Source: Druceiella hillmani (Eukaryota; Arthropoda; Insecta; Lepidoptera; Hepialidae). Taken from it: a stretch of 64,000 nt of DNA. The translations under genes were made by a program, and so were the position numbers. The stretch is taken from the NCBI GenBank assembly GCA_039881145.1, contig JAYKKI010000009.1, forward strand, positions 9,984,001-10,048,000, in the 5' to 3' direction. Positions 22,963 to 37,290 of the stretch are shown here, in pieces (the stretch's first letter is position 1; each line of letters opens with the position of its first letter). The notes beneath the pieces were generated by a model. It made no database searches. It was not told where the DNA came from and was given only the letters and a program-made list of their open reading frames with translations.

Positions 22963-24364
22963 TATTTAACTTGAAAATTCACTTTCAAAATTCAGACTAT
23001 AATATATAACGTGTCATTAGCAACAATAACCATTTGAGTTTAGAAGACTTACCAGGTTTGACTTATAAAAGTATAATGAATAATTTGACCGTAAAACTTC
23101 ACAGACTTAGTAATGAACTAGACGTTAACTGGTAAAAACCTCTTCGAAGATGACCGTAAGTACGTAGTGTACGTTAGTTTGCTCCGTACTGCTGTGAATA
23201 TAGTATTATACACGAAGTATTTATCTAGTGTTGCCCACGAAGTAGTTCTATAATATCATCCAGGAAGTGGTTCTCTATTTAACAGTTCATTAAGTTTATT
23301 GCTATTATGAGAGGGACTATGTAGCGCAGGATGGATAAATATCGAATCAATCGGACTTCCGCCCACTCATATTCAGCTCTGATGGTGTAGTGTTGCGAAA
23401 ATAAATAAAGTCGCTTATTTATAATTACATTAAACGACCAGTCGAGCACAAAATATTGCTAATTATCGAAAAAATCACCGTGAATTCGATTTGAATATTT
23501 GTAATTAATTCTTAACACAAATTACGTAGATTTGCTGATTTCTTACGTCTTCCATTTCTGACAGTTTCTTTCATTATTCCGTTAATAGGCAGGCGGCCTG
23601 TACAGGTAAATAACACTGGGTTTATAGTGATCACAGTGACAAAAAGTTTTTTCCACTTCATGTCAATTGAACGATGAATATCGTTAAGAGAACCTAAGTA
23701 AGGTTAGATTCGTCTATTGTGTAATAATATGCAAATGTCATTCACCTTCAATCGAAATCAGACTCAAATAAACTAAATCTATTTGATAAGCATTGCACTT
23801 GAATTAATAAATTAATGGAAATTGACGGAAGTAATTTTGAAATAGCCACATAACCAAGTTATCAGAATCAGTTAACAATAATGTGAATATTTACAAATAG
23901 TTGAAACGAAATACTCAATGTTAATAATTTTTTTAAATGTTTGTGTTTATCTAAATGTGCACGGAATCTTTATAGCGCGAGCTTTACTCATAATTGACAA
24001 GTCTATTATGATTTGACAAGGATATTAAATGAAAACATAAAATTATTTTCTTAATTCACTTCCAATTTGTCAGATAGTATATTTCATTGTACCCCTGTAC
24101 ATAATGTCCAAACCTAAATTAATATTTGAAGAGCAAAAATGTAAAAAAGTCAGTTGAAACTGATATTTGCAATAATTTAATGATGGCTAAACTATAAATT
24201 ATTCAATGGTAGTGCATACCTAGAAAAGTTTTAGAATGTAGGGAATTTCAGTATTCACATGATTGTCACGAAAAATTTATAAAAATATCAAGGAAAAGAC
24301 GCACGCATTTTTGAATTCGAAATTTCCGTAGTAAAGTTAATTATGTTCGAACTCTATAATAAAT
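22958..24364. other. Non-coding spacer
   Basis: No gene seen. Less AT-rich bits lie at 23140-23200 and 23585-23640 (GGCAGGCGGCCTGTACAGG). Nothing matches a repeat family I know. Confidence 0.55.
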
Positions 24365-24690
24365 AAAAACCAGCCAAGTACGAGTCGGACTTATGCACAA
24401 AGAGTTCCATAGCGTCAAACATTATTACACTTAGTTTCTATTTCTCAAAGACACAGTGAAAAACAAAGTTATTTCTGCGTTCGGTACCGATAATATCCCG
24501 TATCCCAAAACCTACTAATTCTATTCAAACCAATTTTCATTAAAACGTTATTTAAATTCTACTACATTAATCCTTTAGAATTTAATTACGAATTTTTAGA
24601 ATTTTATAATAAATTGTTAGTTGAAAAGTTAGATGGAGGGTGTGACACACTTTTCATGACACACTTTTCACTAAAATATATATATATGCG
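24365..24690 (+). mobile_element. Degraded lepidopteran interspersed repeat, 5' head
   Basis: Begins AAAAACCAGCCAAGTACGAG then TCGGACTTATGCACAAAGAG and TTCCATAGCG. This is a decayed form of a head widespread in Lepidoptera (CGGCCAAGTGCGAGTCGGAC ... GGGTTCCGTA). The downstream part (GTTCGGTACCGATAATATCC) is less certain. A 13-base word, GACACACTTTTCA, is tandemly duplicated at about 24645-24671. The end coordinate is approximate, since the usual GGACGGAC ... GGAACCCT tail is not visible here. Confidence 0.6.
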
Positions 24691-25744
24691 CATACATTTC
24701 CAACGATTAATTTAACTAACGAAAGTTATTTTTTAACGTCTTTATCATTATACAAGACCTATCTGACAATATTATTCACGTCTGTGTGCATTACATTTTT
24801 CTCTCTTCTCTTAGTTGTATTTATTATGTGCTACCCCTAATATTATATACTTTTGCAATTCCACTATTTCATTGTATGGCAGTTCATAGAAAACACCTGT
24901 CATCCATTTCCTAATTTCATCTATATAGTGCCAATACTCTTCAAGTAAAATGGCTAGACATACAGATAGATACAGACGATCAAACGTAGAGGATGAATTA
25001 TAGTTCAAAATTTATTGCAATGTTGTTTATATTTTATAGTAATATAAAAACAAAAACTATCTAAAACAATTTTAAAGTGCTGTTGTCTTGTGTTAAAAAG
25101 AGATGCCCGTCTAACATTTCTGATTTAAATAGACCATTGTGTCATGCGTAAAAATGAATTTCTTGTTACAAGAGTTTGCCAAAAGACGAAATTTTCTTTC
25201 AGCATAAAACTATAGTTTTTTATTTTCTATTTGTAAGATCTTCTTGAAATGTCATATTCTCAATTATGACTTAACATAGACAATTTTATACCCATTTGCA
25301 TTTTCTTTTTCGTAATTCAGCTTTGTACTAATATCGTTATTAAGCAAGATTAGGTGAGCAAGATAATTTATAACTTGTCCAAATTTTTTATTATTCCGTC
25401 ATAGCTCATGAAAAATTACTTGCATAAAAACGAACAAAGTCGTAAAATATTCTTTCTCTTCAAATACAAAATCGCGTTAATTTAAATTAATCTAACTCTA
25501 CGTAATCCTAATTATTTCAAATTTCTATACAGTATATATAAATGAAAACAACCGGTTTCCTATAGTTCCACAACTTATCACGTTACAGCATCAGAATAAA
25601 CACATAATTATGATAAAAGATGCCACTAGACATTTTAAAAATCCATAATATTATACCAACTTTTCTCGAAATAATTACATGTTGGCCAATACAACAATAA
25701 CATTTGCAAAAAAACATCTAAAATATTATCTTCAAGAATGTTTG
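24691..25744. other. AT-rich non-coding spacer
   Basis: No gene supported. A 65-codon minus-strand frame at 24811-25008 has no motif I recognise. Confidence 0.5.
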
Positions 25745-25935
25745 TTTCGATTAAGTTTCTTGGGGAACCGGAAAACAGTTTCCGGAAGCTATTTCCGCTG
25801 TTATTCCCTTGCCGACGCAAATGCATGCGCGGCTTGTTTCTGAACATCCATTGAGCGAGAATTAATTACAGCATCTCACCCCCGCAATAAATTTGTGAAA
25901 ATTTGCACTGTGAGGAACTTGCAATTTAAAGGCGA
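25745..25935. other. Less AT-rich island; candidate regulatory element
   Basis: Contrast with the flanks is clear: GGGGAACCGGAAAACAGTTT, CCGCTGTTATTCCCTTGCCG, ATGCATGCGCGGCTTG, CATCTCACCCCCGCAATAAA. It holds a perfect 7-bp inverted repeat CCGGAAA/TTTCCGG (25766-25772 and 25777-25783). A 70-codon minus-strand frame overlaps but runs out into AT-rich DNA with no motif. Confidence 0.3.
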
Positions 25936-26455
25936 GAGCTATAAATTGTGTTGCATTAAAGGCAGAGCGGCAAGCTGTTTATTATTTTAAGTTTCAGCAA
26001 ACATACTGTACTTGCAACATTAAGTTGCAAGTATGCAATTTTACATAAGGAAAGTGTGGTTTTATCAATTCAGAGCAAAGTTTATATAAACTTTTCTGTC
26101 TTTCGATATTAATTAGATATAAGGTCAAATTAATAATACAATGTTTTCCGGGCTATTCTGAAAAATTATCTCTGGGAAAAAAATGCTTTTTCACGGAAAA
26201 GAGACAAAAGTTTTAGAATCATTAGTATTAAATTGTATTAAATTAATTGCATTAAATCACTTGTATAAAATAAATTATAAATAAACACTAAATTTACGAA
26301 ATTGGAAGTGCATAACTAACCATTTTTCTCTATAATTCAATTTCAAAAATATACATATTTTCTGAAATAATTGTATTATCTACCAAGTAATACTTCAACA
26401 TCATTACCAATTTTATCTCTTCCTCTAGATAATAAATGTTGAAATAAATGTGAGT

Positions 26456-26458
<3 letters not shown>
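25936..26458. other. Non-coding; short perfect hairpin at 26009-26033
   Basis: TACTTGCAAC (26009-26018) and GTTGCAAGTA (26024-26033) are exact reverse complements with a five-base loop. Nothing else is recognised in this stretch. Confidence 0.5.

Positions 26459-26498
<40 letters not shown>
26459..26498. repeat. (TA)n microsatellite, ~40 bp
   Basis: Pure TA dinucleotides. The overlapping 67-codon minus-strand frame is an artefact of it. Confidence 0.95.
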
Positions 26499-26504
<6 letters not shown>

Positions 26505-27554
26505 TTAAATCCTTTTTCAGAAAAAAAATTCAATATTAATTTAGTAGTAGTTTAGATTCTTTCATCTGTGGATAAATAATGTTTTACACGGATCCAAATA
26601 AATTAATCGTTAAAGGTAAATACACTGCGATAACATTATATCATTATATTCACGGCGAACTTTCAATTGTAAATACTAACAAATTACAACTTTTGACTTT
26701 AGAATTTGTTGAAAATTATTTGAGTCAATGAAAATAATACAGCAAATCAATTAAAGCTACTTTGCATGTTTTTTCGTAGAGTAATAAAATAATTTTTTAA
26801 TTCTAAAATTTAAGCATTAGTCAATGATGTCAAGTTTTTAAGGATGCAAATTATAATAAATAAAGTGGAATAGACATATATTTATAAGAAACCTCTATAT
26901 GATTAATTTATTTTGAACTTAACTCTCAAGATATAATTTAAAATAAGTAGGACCTATATAGTAAAAAATATTTATCTTTATCTGCATATTACTCTAAAAT
27001 TGAAATTTTTAAAATGCTTAATATGGTCACGAAAGGCTGCAAGTTATTTTCTAAGGATGGGTTTTTTATAAAACCAACGAAAGTACTTCCAAATAAGAAA
27101 AAAATACCAATTTATGGAAGCTAGTGGCAAGTGATCTACTTACAGGGCTAGATCAAATTTTGATGCCACCTATCAGAGATAGTACACTAAAATGTAATAA
27201 AATGCATATTTCTCTTCCATCCTAGACAGATTAGGTTGAAATTTCTTTCTTTAAATTGTTTTATATCTCACTTTTAACAAGTACTCGATCTTTGTGTTCA
27301 TAGAGGGTAAGAGTACTTCCACAAAATTATTTAATTCATATTAGCCTTCATGACAATAAATTAAAACAAATATAGAGAATGTTTAAAAATTTATGAACAT
27401 TTCATTTGTATTATAAATATATTTTTTGTTCGCCTATTTATATTTCAAACGTTACAAAGCAACTTGCGTTCTGCTGGATTTATTCTGATACCATTTCTGA
27501 AACGTTCTAATGTGAATTTATATTCCACATATTGAGATTACAGAAAGACAATTA
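26499..27554. other. AT-rich non-coding spacer
   Basis: I see no gene, repeat family or notable structure here. Confidence 0.5.
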
Positions 27555-27685
27555 ACATTTACGGGGCGTATCTCTCTGAGATACGTGGCAGCAGTAGGCG
27601 CTACGGAAGGAAATGATTGCAATGGCGCTAAGTCGCAAGGATGCCGGAAGGAAAACTAATTCTATAGCTAAAATTTAGAATCACA
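27555..27685. other. Less AT-rich island with short hairpin
   Basis: TTACGGGGCGTATCTCTCTG is followed by GAGATACGTGGCAGCAGTAG, GCGCTACGGAAGG, AATGGCGCTAAGTCGCAAGG and ATGCCGGAAGG. CGTATCTC (27567-27574) and GAGATACG (27578-27585) pair as an 8-bp stem. Coding potential is not evident in any frame. Function unknown. Confidence 0.3.
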
Positions 27686-28240
27686 ATCAGCGTTTCGCAT
27701 AACTGCAAGAGGAATTTAGATTAAAACAATGGAATGACCCCAAAAAACAATTAATGTATCGTGCCAAAATTGTATCGTTAAGATAAATTATAAAGTATGC
27801 TCTGGTGTAGAGATTTTATGACAAACCAAAAGTAATATCTACTAATCAAACTAAAAATAATATCTTCAGTTTGTTGGCATGCTATTAGAAAAGTCATATA
27901 GTTTGACCGATTTATCTGTTTGAACTAGCGTGAATGAAGGAAAACCTGATACAAGTCTAACATAATTTTACTCCGTAATAGTGAACAGATAAAAGTTGCA
28001 CTTTTGCAGTCCATATTTATGGAGAACTTTTAGGGATAAAAAGATAATTGTTTGTTTTTCTTCCATTTGTATTTAGCCCTATTCGAATAAAAAATAAGCA
28101 TGTAACTAGTGGAATATAAATGTATGAAGTGAAGTAAAGACATGAGGAATAATTGACTTATTCAACAAAACGCATATGGCCTTAATAATGTGGAAACTCC
28201 GTATACTCTGCTCGTATTGTTTCTGATCCAGCATATAATG
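27686..28240. other. AT-rich non-coding spacer
   Basis: No gene or repeat family recognised. Confidence 0.5.
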
Positions 28241-28291
28241 TTTCTATTATGATAATATAAAAAAGGGCTCATTATATTATCATTATAGAAA
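28241..28291. repeat. 20-bp inverted repeat, one mismatch, 11-base loop
   Basis: Left arm TTTCTATTATGATAATATAA (28241-28260) pairs with 28272-28291 at 19 of 20 positions. The loop is AAAAGGGCTCA. The transcript of either strand could form a stable but AU-rich hairpin. There is no matching microRNA seed I recognise. Confidence 0.7.
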
Positions 28292-29409
28292 TATTAAATG
28301 TTCTTTCGAAAATTATTCACTAGGTCTTTTAAATGCCGTGGCTATTATATATGCATTAAAAAGGGGCTACAGCAATGTTTGCATTTGTAAATATTTATTT
28401 ATTTTATAAATTTTTTGGTTATTAATTTGTAAGAATTCACATAAACTAAAAACGATCTTGTTAACGATGGTTCGATATACCAATTTACTTACCTGCATCG
28501 TTACGTACGTCGATAAAAGTCAAATAGTAATGTGTATATGATGTCATAGTACGTGACGTCATGTCCCGTTCTTAATTTATATTAGTTAAAATAATAATGT
28601 TTTTCGAATTAACGTATATAAATACGTTAAAAGTTATGTCAAATAAGATATGTTTACTAAATTTTCTATAGTTAAGTAAATTGATTTTCTACCGTTGCCG
28701 TAGGGCTTTCTAAGTTGGATTGATGTTTGTTATGGCCTTGCTGGTTGTATAAATTTAATAAAAGTTTCAAAGCCAGTAAACAAACGTTAAGTATTTTAAA
28801 TTTATTTTTGCAAAATGTCGGCTAGGTTTTGTCTAAAATCGCGTCATTAATTATTTATAGTACTCAGAATACGATTAATTGTTCCACCTACGTTCTGGTT
28901 ATAATCAGAGGTACTAATGCTTATTAGGGAGATTGAATACAAAATTAGGTCTTCAATATGATATTCTGAACTACGGGATTCTAAATTATGAAGCATGGTC
29001 TGTAAAATACGAACAAATCAGCTAAAAATGGTAAATAGCTTACTTCACTGCATTAGACCTGCTTGGATATTGAGTAGTCAGGCGGAAACCAGACTTCTCC
29101 GTAAGTCCGTAACACTAATTCCAAAACAAACCTCCAATTCGACGTCCGACTAATGGTTAACACAAGAACAACTATGAGTTCACGCAGTTTAAACTCTAAA
29201 CTAAAACAAATTCGGGTGAAATTTCTATTAGGAACAGAAGAATCCTCAAAAAGGGACATATACATGGTAAGAAATGTTATCATAATTAGATATAAATCAA
29301 AACCTAAACTTTTATTAATTCTTCAATTATTTTAAATTTGTTATGTTTGTATGAAATGGGATTAGATTTGTATTAAAATTTGTTCAATTAGTAATCACGT
29401 GATTCAGTC
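28292..29409. other. Non-coding spacer
   Basis: Apart from the CRE-like palindrome listed separately I see no gene. Two overlapping opposite-strand frames at 29053-29335 (60 and 76 codons) have no recognisable family. Confidence 0.5.
28554..28561. promoter_or_regulatory. CRE-like palindrome TGACGTCA
   Basis: The full eight-base cAMP-response element consensus bound by CREB/ATF factors lies within TACGTGACGTCATGTCCCG. A near-match, TGATGTCA, lies 15 bases upstream, and TTACGTACGTCG lies about 50 bases upstream. The cluster is suggestive in such AT-rich DNA, but no promoter or gene is visible nearby. Confidence 0.3.
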
Positions 29410-29410
29410 A

Positions 29411-29456
29411 TGAGTTAGGTAGGTAATCCTGAGTTAGGTAAAACCTGAGTTAGGTA
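29411..29456. repeat. Short tandem repeat of TGAGTTAGGTA, three units
   Basis: TGAGTTAGGTA occurs at 29411, 29430 and 29446 with variable spacers. The units contain TTAGG, the insect telomere word, but are not a telomeric array. Confidence 0.8.
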
Positions 29457-31154
29457 ATTCGCATAATGATTAAATCAGTTTTATGATTCTATAATTCGAC
29501 AAAGTGTCTCCAATATTTCATCAATTTTGAGAGGTGATCTATATTTTTCCACACATTGTTAATAACCAGAACGGCGAACAAAATTATTTTATGTTCACCG
29601 ACGCCCTAATCAGTGTTTACTATAAAATATTAAATGCTATATGTTTTATCAGATTTTGCTAGCGTTTTTTCTATATTTTTAACGCTAAATATTCGAAGCA
29701 AAAGTTACACAGTTCAGTTCGAAATGTATTGTCCCAAATATCAGTTTATATTTTTTTATTATCGCTTCACCTTAAGATTACTCTCACATCATATTTTTCC
29801 AAATTATTTTATTTTACTTATATCTGCAAATACATTTCTTCCTTATCCTAATACATTTTTTAGATGTTCTATTGCCTGTAAGGAAATGGAAAATTCTGCA
29901 TGCTGGAGAGTGTCTCTAACTCTATTTAAAAAAAAATCATCTATTTACTTTAAACTCCATAAATAATAAAACCATATAATTTACGTATATCATATCTACA
30001 ATTTTAAACATATATTTTTGCTATCTTTTCACCCTCTAGAAGCGGAAGGTTTCGGACCTCTGAAGTTTTCCGCAGTATTTAACAGCTCAACCGTCTGATC
30101 GTGGCCTCACCAGAATGCGATTTGTTCGAGTGAAAGAAAATTAGTCGAAATGTGTCCTCGTTATCTTTTTAGTTCTTGTTTGTTCTTGTATGCAGGTTTT
30201 ACCAATAAATTAAAATTTGGTTAAGCTATTAATTTTTTATCGTTACGAATGTTTTACCTGCATGTATCGATACATTTGTGTGTAAATAAATAAATATTTC
30301 AGGTTAAACGAGCATAAGTCGCTGAAGAGAGAAATAAATGAATAATATATTCTATATTACTTTTGAAAGGAATCAGACCTGAAATTTGCAGCTCTACAAT
30401 CAATTTCAACTCTCATTTTCATTCGCAGTTTTCCCTTCCAGTCCCGTATTTTGTGTTAAGCTTTTCAGTCTCTCTTCAATTTTTGGGTAATTTCTAATAA
30501 AGACTGACCTAAAAATATTTGTTCTCAATGGAATTCACTAGCGCGCACGCGCACACCCTTTTCTGGTAATTCTCAAAGTAAATCGTTGGTTCCATTTAAA
30601 AAAACCATAATCGTGAAATATACACAAGAGCGGTTTAATTTATGTTCGTAAAAAATCTTGTAAAGAAATCAAACACAATTTAAACTAAAGAAAATTTTGA
30701 AAAAATTAAAAGAAAATTAATGATTTTTTAATGAATCATCAGTTCAAGAGCAATTCTTCCCTGACGAATAAATGATTCAAGTGATTGAAATTAAACTGTT
30801 GGAAAATCAACAAGTATTTCCAAAACATTTCTTGAGATGTACCAAGTTTATAAAATACTTCTGAACTTTCTCCTGTTTCTCATAGAATTTTTATAAAGCT
30901 CAGACAACTACATTCATATCAAATTTACTCCGGTATTTTAGGCAGAGTCCGTATAATCGATATAGATATTCTCTAGATAGCTCAGTAATAAATACAGAAA
31001 TCCCACAATTATAGGAAAACATGTACTAGGTGTTCACCAAATCATTTATGGCTATCAGTCATTACGGATCTGAATCGATATAAAACCTTTCGATAGCTAA
31101 TAACCATTTAAAAAAATTAATTAAAAACAATTTTCTTATATTCATACATATATA
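29457..31154. other. Non-coding; one less AT-rich patch
   Basis: No gene supported. At 30036-30130 there is a richer patch (GAAGCGGAAGGTTTCGGACC, CAACCGTCTGATCGTGGCC) with stops in each frame. At 30541-30556 GCGCGCACGCGCACAC is an alternating purine-pyrimidine run with potential for Z-DNA. A 110-codon frame at 29634-29966, the longest in the window, has no recognisable family. Confidence 0.5.
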
Positions 31155-31200
31155 TATTAGCTGTACCCGCAGCACGTTTGATGGATGTATTAATGCTACA
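31155..31200 (+). mobile_element. Fragment of a lepidopteran interspersed repeat
   Basis: TATTAGCTGTACCCGCAGCA resembles the very common lepidopteran opening TTAGCTGTGCCCGCGAC. Only the first 20-30 bases are recognisable, and what follows is decayed or unrelated. Confidence 0.35.
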
Positions 31201-33506
31201 TATTTATTTTATTTTAATTCATACTAAACTTCCGCTAAAGGAGAACAATAGGTTACAACTATATTAGAATACTATACTATACGTCATTTTTCTTTATCTA
31301 AATTGTGCTTGCAGCAATGACAACTTGAAGTTTTGAATTATGATTTTAGGAAAGACTCTTTATAGGGAAGTCTTTCCAATTATTTATCATAGAAACTGGA
31401 AAATATGAGTAAAATATTTAAATATATGTAGGTGCAATCTTGGTAATTTTTGGAAAATTTGGTAATAATTGCTTTATTTTGTATAAAATAACTAACATAG
31501 TAACAAACACTTCGGCTTGTATTATATTAGATAGAATATGTCGATGTATACCTACAAACTTTACACTAATGAATAATTAGTGCCTCAACATAAAAATGCG
31601 TGTATACGCGCTAACAGGAAAGCTCTTTAAGACAATTTATTGATTGGATTTTTTAGAAAATTTAGGCAGAAATGAAAAAAAAGAAGTTTCGCTTCGCCAA
31701 AGTGTCCAATACAAGAAAATAAGCAGGATGGAGTGTGCATTTTTTGTACATTCACCATTGTGGAAATTATCGGATGGAAATTATAAAAGTAGGTCAATGG
31801 TATGTTTTATTTAGTTATTGTTAAACTCGCCAACGAAGCACGAAAACTATCTATTAATTTATAATAATTAAAATTATCTTTTAATTGCAGTCTATCATTG
31901 AGGAAATTTCTTTAACACCTTCCTCAAATTCGACAGCGTAAAAATGATTTCGGAATAAGACTCCGTTTTAAATGTTTGATACTTCACTCTTTCTGTGCAC
32001 GTTAGATAAGAAAGTATTATATTTCTTGGCGGTTAAATAACTTTTCATTTGGCGGCTACACAAGACCTTTTGCTTTTGCTTCTAAATTCTTGAATGAAAA
32101 ATGTTACATTACAAATTAAATTTCATTTATCAAATTTATACAGAAAACTTCGAATGAAAAGTAATAAGACATTTGTTAACGGATTATGTGTAAGTCATAA
32201 ATAATATGGTCAGATTAAGATACATTAACTTATTTGTTAAAGTGTCTAACAATGAAATTTGATTTGTTTCAATGAAAATATTTTCAACCCGTTTCTATAA
32301 GTACTTGAATATTTGATGACACGTATTACACAGCATATTAAATCGACATTATTTTTATATGTTGAGACATCTATGCGGATAAGATAAATTTTAAGTAAAT
32401 GGAATATTTAGTTTGGAGTTCAAACGCAAACGTTTTGACATTTAACGCGTCTTTTGAATCTGCTGTTTTAAACATTTAAAGTGGTCTTAATTTTTATCAG
32501 AAATTTATAACTTCAATATATTGTATGTCACATGTTGTTTAAGTTCAAATAGTAAATGCGACAATGTAGGTTTTAAAATATACATATTTTTTACTCATGT
32601 TATCTTATCATACAATCTTCTTTAAATAATTATTTTAAATAATCATTTCAAGATATAAATATTTCAAAGTCTGTTCAATTGATTGGAGTCGCTACGAAAA
32701 TAAATAAAGCTGATTATTAAATGTGCTCAAAAGATATAAATTAAACACTTTTTCATCTATTCCTACTGATTTTCTATGTATTATTTTTCGCTGTTTATGG
32801 ACAAATTTCATGTCCTGTTAATTTGGGAAAACGCGTTTTTGGACCCAATTACTTCCTGCGCTCGCCTAGTTACCGACTTTTAGTAATTTTATATATCTAG
32901 AAACAAATTGTATTTAAATTTCTTACTCACTCGATATTATTTAAAAATATACTAAAGTGTGATTTATTTGTTACGAGTTAAAATAAGTTTTATTGAATTT
33001 CTCATTCTATCAAATCCGTTGAAGCGTTATTAAATATTTTAAAGGTATTTATCATAAACTAAGTCCTGTTATCGAGTCTTTTTAACTGTATATATTAATT
33101 AATAAATAAAAACAAACAAAACCAATTAAAACTCGCCAATTACACATTTCAAAACCATCTAACTTTTTCTCTCTAAAACATAAAGATAAAATAGAGTGAT
33201 GACTCGTAATGATCACCAAAATCGATCGATCCTCCCATGCTGTCCTGATAGAGTTTCGTATATATGAAACGTAAAAATAGAGGCTGGAGCAAAACCCCGT
33301 ACATTTAAAAAAATGTTTGGTAATTTCAAGTAAATTTTAATTGACATATAAATCGTATGAAAAATAATTTAAAATAAATAAAAAGTTTTTTGCGTACTAT
33401 TTATTAAAAAAAATCTGATAGCTCAACCCAAAAGAACGTAAAATATCTGTAAAATATATTGCCGAATAAAATAATGAAAAAAATGTGATATATCCAGAAT
33501 AAATTC
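31201..33506. other. AT-rich non-coding spacer
   Basis: No gene seen. 32820-32880 is slightly less AT-rich (AAAACGCGTTTTTGGACCC, TGCGCTCGCCTAGTTACC). AAAACGCGTTTT is a perfect 12-base palindrome. Confidence 0.5.
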
Positions 33507-33557
33507 TACTATATAAATTTAATGGTAAAAACTTTACCATTATATTTATATATAGTA
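33507..33557. repeat. Imperfect ~23-bp inverted repeat, 3-base loop
   Basis: AATGGTAAA (33521-33529) and TTTACCATT (33533-33541) pair perfectly. Pairing continues outward to TACTATATAAATTT (from 33507) and ATATTTATATATAGTA (to 33557), with one mismatch and two unpaired bases. It is AU-rich and would fold into a long hairpin. Confidence 0.65.
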
Positions 33558-35288
33558 AAAATTCGTAAGACAATTTTACGATTCTTAAATAAGTCTGTTC
33601 GAATATTCATATCGTATAAGTTATTCAGGCGATTGACATAAACTAACCTTCAGTTAAAAAAAAATAATGGAAATGTTTTTGTAGAAACTCAATTTTTTTG
33701 TTGAGTAAAATAATGCGTATTTTAACTGAAATTCAATATTAGACCCTTAACAAATACATTTTACTATAAAAACTTAAATGTATAAACACGAAGAAATATA
33801 GATTTTAAATTTTATCCACTATTAAAAGAAAACCAAAATGTGAGAAAAGAAAATATTGGGGGAAAATTATTGGACACGAAAATATTCGAATAACGAAAAA
33901 GGATTATTTTTTTATTCTTTCCGAAAAAAATGTAGTTTCCTTTTCTTTTGTGTGTAGGATTTAATTAGTTAACTTCAGTCCATTAAAAATAGTTGAAGGG
34001 CTAACAATACATTATAAAATATGTAAAGCTCTGCAACATTTAAACAGAAAGAAATATTCAAAATAACTTTACAGATAAAATATCAAATTGATATTAAAAT
34101 GTACTAACCCAAACAAAGGCATTTAAAATCACCCCAAGAGTCAACACAATTTGTAATTTAGTAATGGGTATGTCTGAATTACCAAATATATATTAAAAAT
34201 TCCTGTGAAGTTAAAACCACGTCGAACATTTTTTTCAACTATGATCTTAACATGTGCGCTCTTATCGGAGTTCAAGTGCTTAATTCAGCAGTAAAGAAAA
34301 AATAAAACTGGATCTCAATCTATATATAAAAAAAAATTAAATGGAATGGATATTTTAGAAAAATATTTTCCGATAAAAAAACATATAAGGATGACAGCAT
34401 ATAAAAGAGTATGGGATCAAGAGTGAGATTAAAATATAATGAAAATATTTTTGATATATTTTATCACTTTGAAAAATCAAACAATAAATGAGTTATAAAA
34501 AAAATTGTGTACAGTTGCTTAAAAGACTCTCTTTTCCTGACATATCGATATCAAGTACCATGATTATAACAGTTTTATTTTAGTATTAATTTAGGGTATA
34601 AAAAGTAACAGGTTAATGTTTCAGTGACGAAATTGTAAAATATGTTTATGGAATTATCATAATGTTTTTTTCTCAGAACTCGTTCAATATAAAAATCTGA
34701 TATTCAATATTGAATGACTGCGAACTGCATAGTGGTTATAATGAAGTCGACCACTGCGCTCGTGCTGGCAAAAATGGAAAGATCGAAAGGCACTTGCCAA
34801 AATTTTGAAGGAGATAATGTAATTTACTAACGCATATTGTTATTTTTGTTTTTGGAACAAGTTAAGATTAACAATAATATGAATTTTACTGATGTTTTAG
34901 ATCAAACAATTTTTAGAAAAACGACGTATTTAAAAAGAAATAACGCACTGCGGCGATTATTTTATTAATAATAACTGTTTTATTAAAAACAATGTTTACA
35001 TTGAACATCTCCTTTTTTTCTGTTACTAAATTCCTTTTAGGTGTTTCCACTTTATACTTATAATAAGATGCTACATACCTACCATATATATAAAAGGTGA
35101 TAATAAAAATTAAATAGGAGAAAAATAAGATTTTACTAAGTATTAAAAAGATGACATCTCCTTCATTACATGTTAACAAAATAACGTTCAATACGATCAC
35201 CCTTAAAAGTTAAATTTTAAATATTTAATTTATAATAATCACAAATTAATAACTGGTACCAAATACGTTTAAGCAACTATGAGAAATG
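33558..35288. other. AT-rich non-coding spacer
   Basis: No gene seen. The 95-codon minus-strand frame at 34913-35200 is low-complexity (I, F, Y-rich) and has no family. Confidence 0.5.
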
Positions 35289-37020
<1,732 letters not shown>

Positions 37021-37290
37021 CTCACAAAGCGTCCGCCCCGGTTTTACTGTGCCGACCCTATTCTCCATAACCGCTCATTCTACTAAATAAATAACAAAGT
37101 AAATTAATTAATGAATACATCGTCCTCGCTAATCGCTATTTAGTCGAGTGTGACCGCCGCGTTTAATACCACCGGCCATAAATTTCCACTCCGTCAGAGA
37201 ACGCTCCTATTACGGGGCATGCGATCCCGGGACACCGGAGGATACATACAAATATCCTCCTTTACCCTCATATTTACCTGAACGTAACAT
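37021..37290. other. Less AT-rich island with homeodomain-type sites; candidate enhancer
   Basis: The most distinct composition change in the middle region: GTCCGCCCCGGTTTTACTG, GTGACCGCCGCGTTTAATAC, CACCGGCCATAAATTTCC, GGGGCATGCGATCCCGGGAC. Embedded are AATTAATTAATGAATAC (TAATTA-type homeodomain cores), CGCTAATCGC (a TAATC, Otx/Bicoid-type core) and CCATAAA (posterior Hox/Caudal-type core). Stops occur in all frames. GGAGGATA...TATCCTCC (37237-37260) is a further inverted repeat. Enhancer function is inferred only from composition and motif clustering. Confidence 0.35.

Noticed and set aside
29411..29456. TTAGG words as interstitial telomeric repeat
   Set aside because: Only three TTAGG words in an 11-base unit with unequal spacing, not a (TTAGG)n array.
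29634..29966. The longest open frame (110 codons, starts with ATG)
   Set aside because: At about 30% GC the chance stop rate is about 8% per codon. Over six frames of 64 kb one or two frames above 100 codons are expected. The peptide is F, S, Y-rich with no motif.
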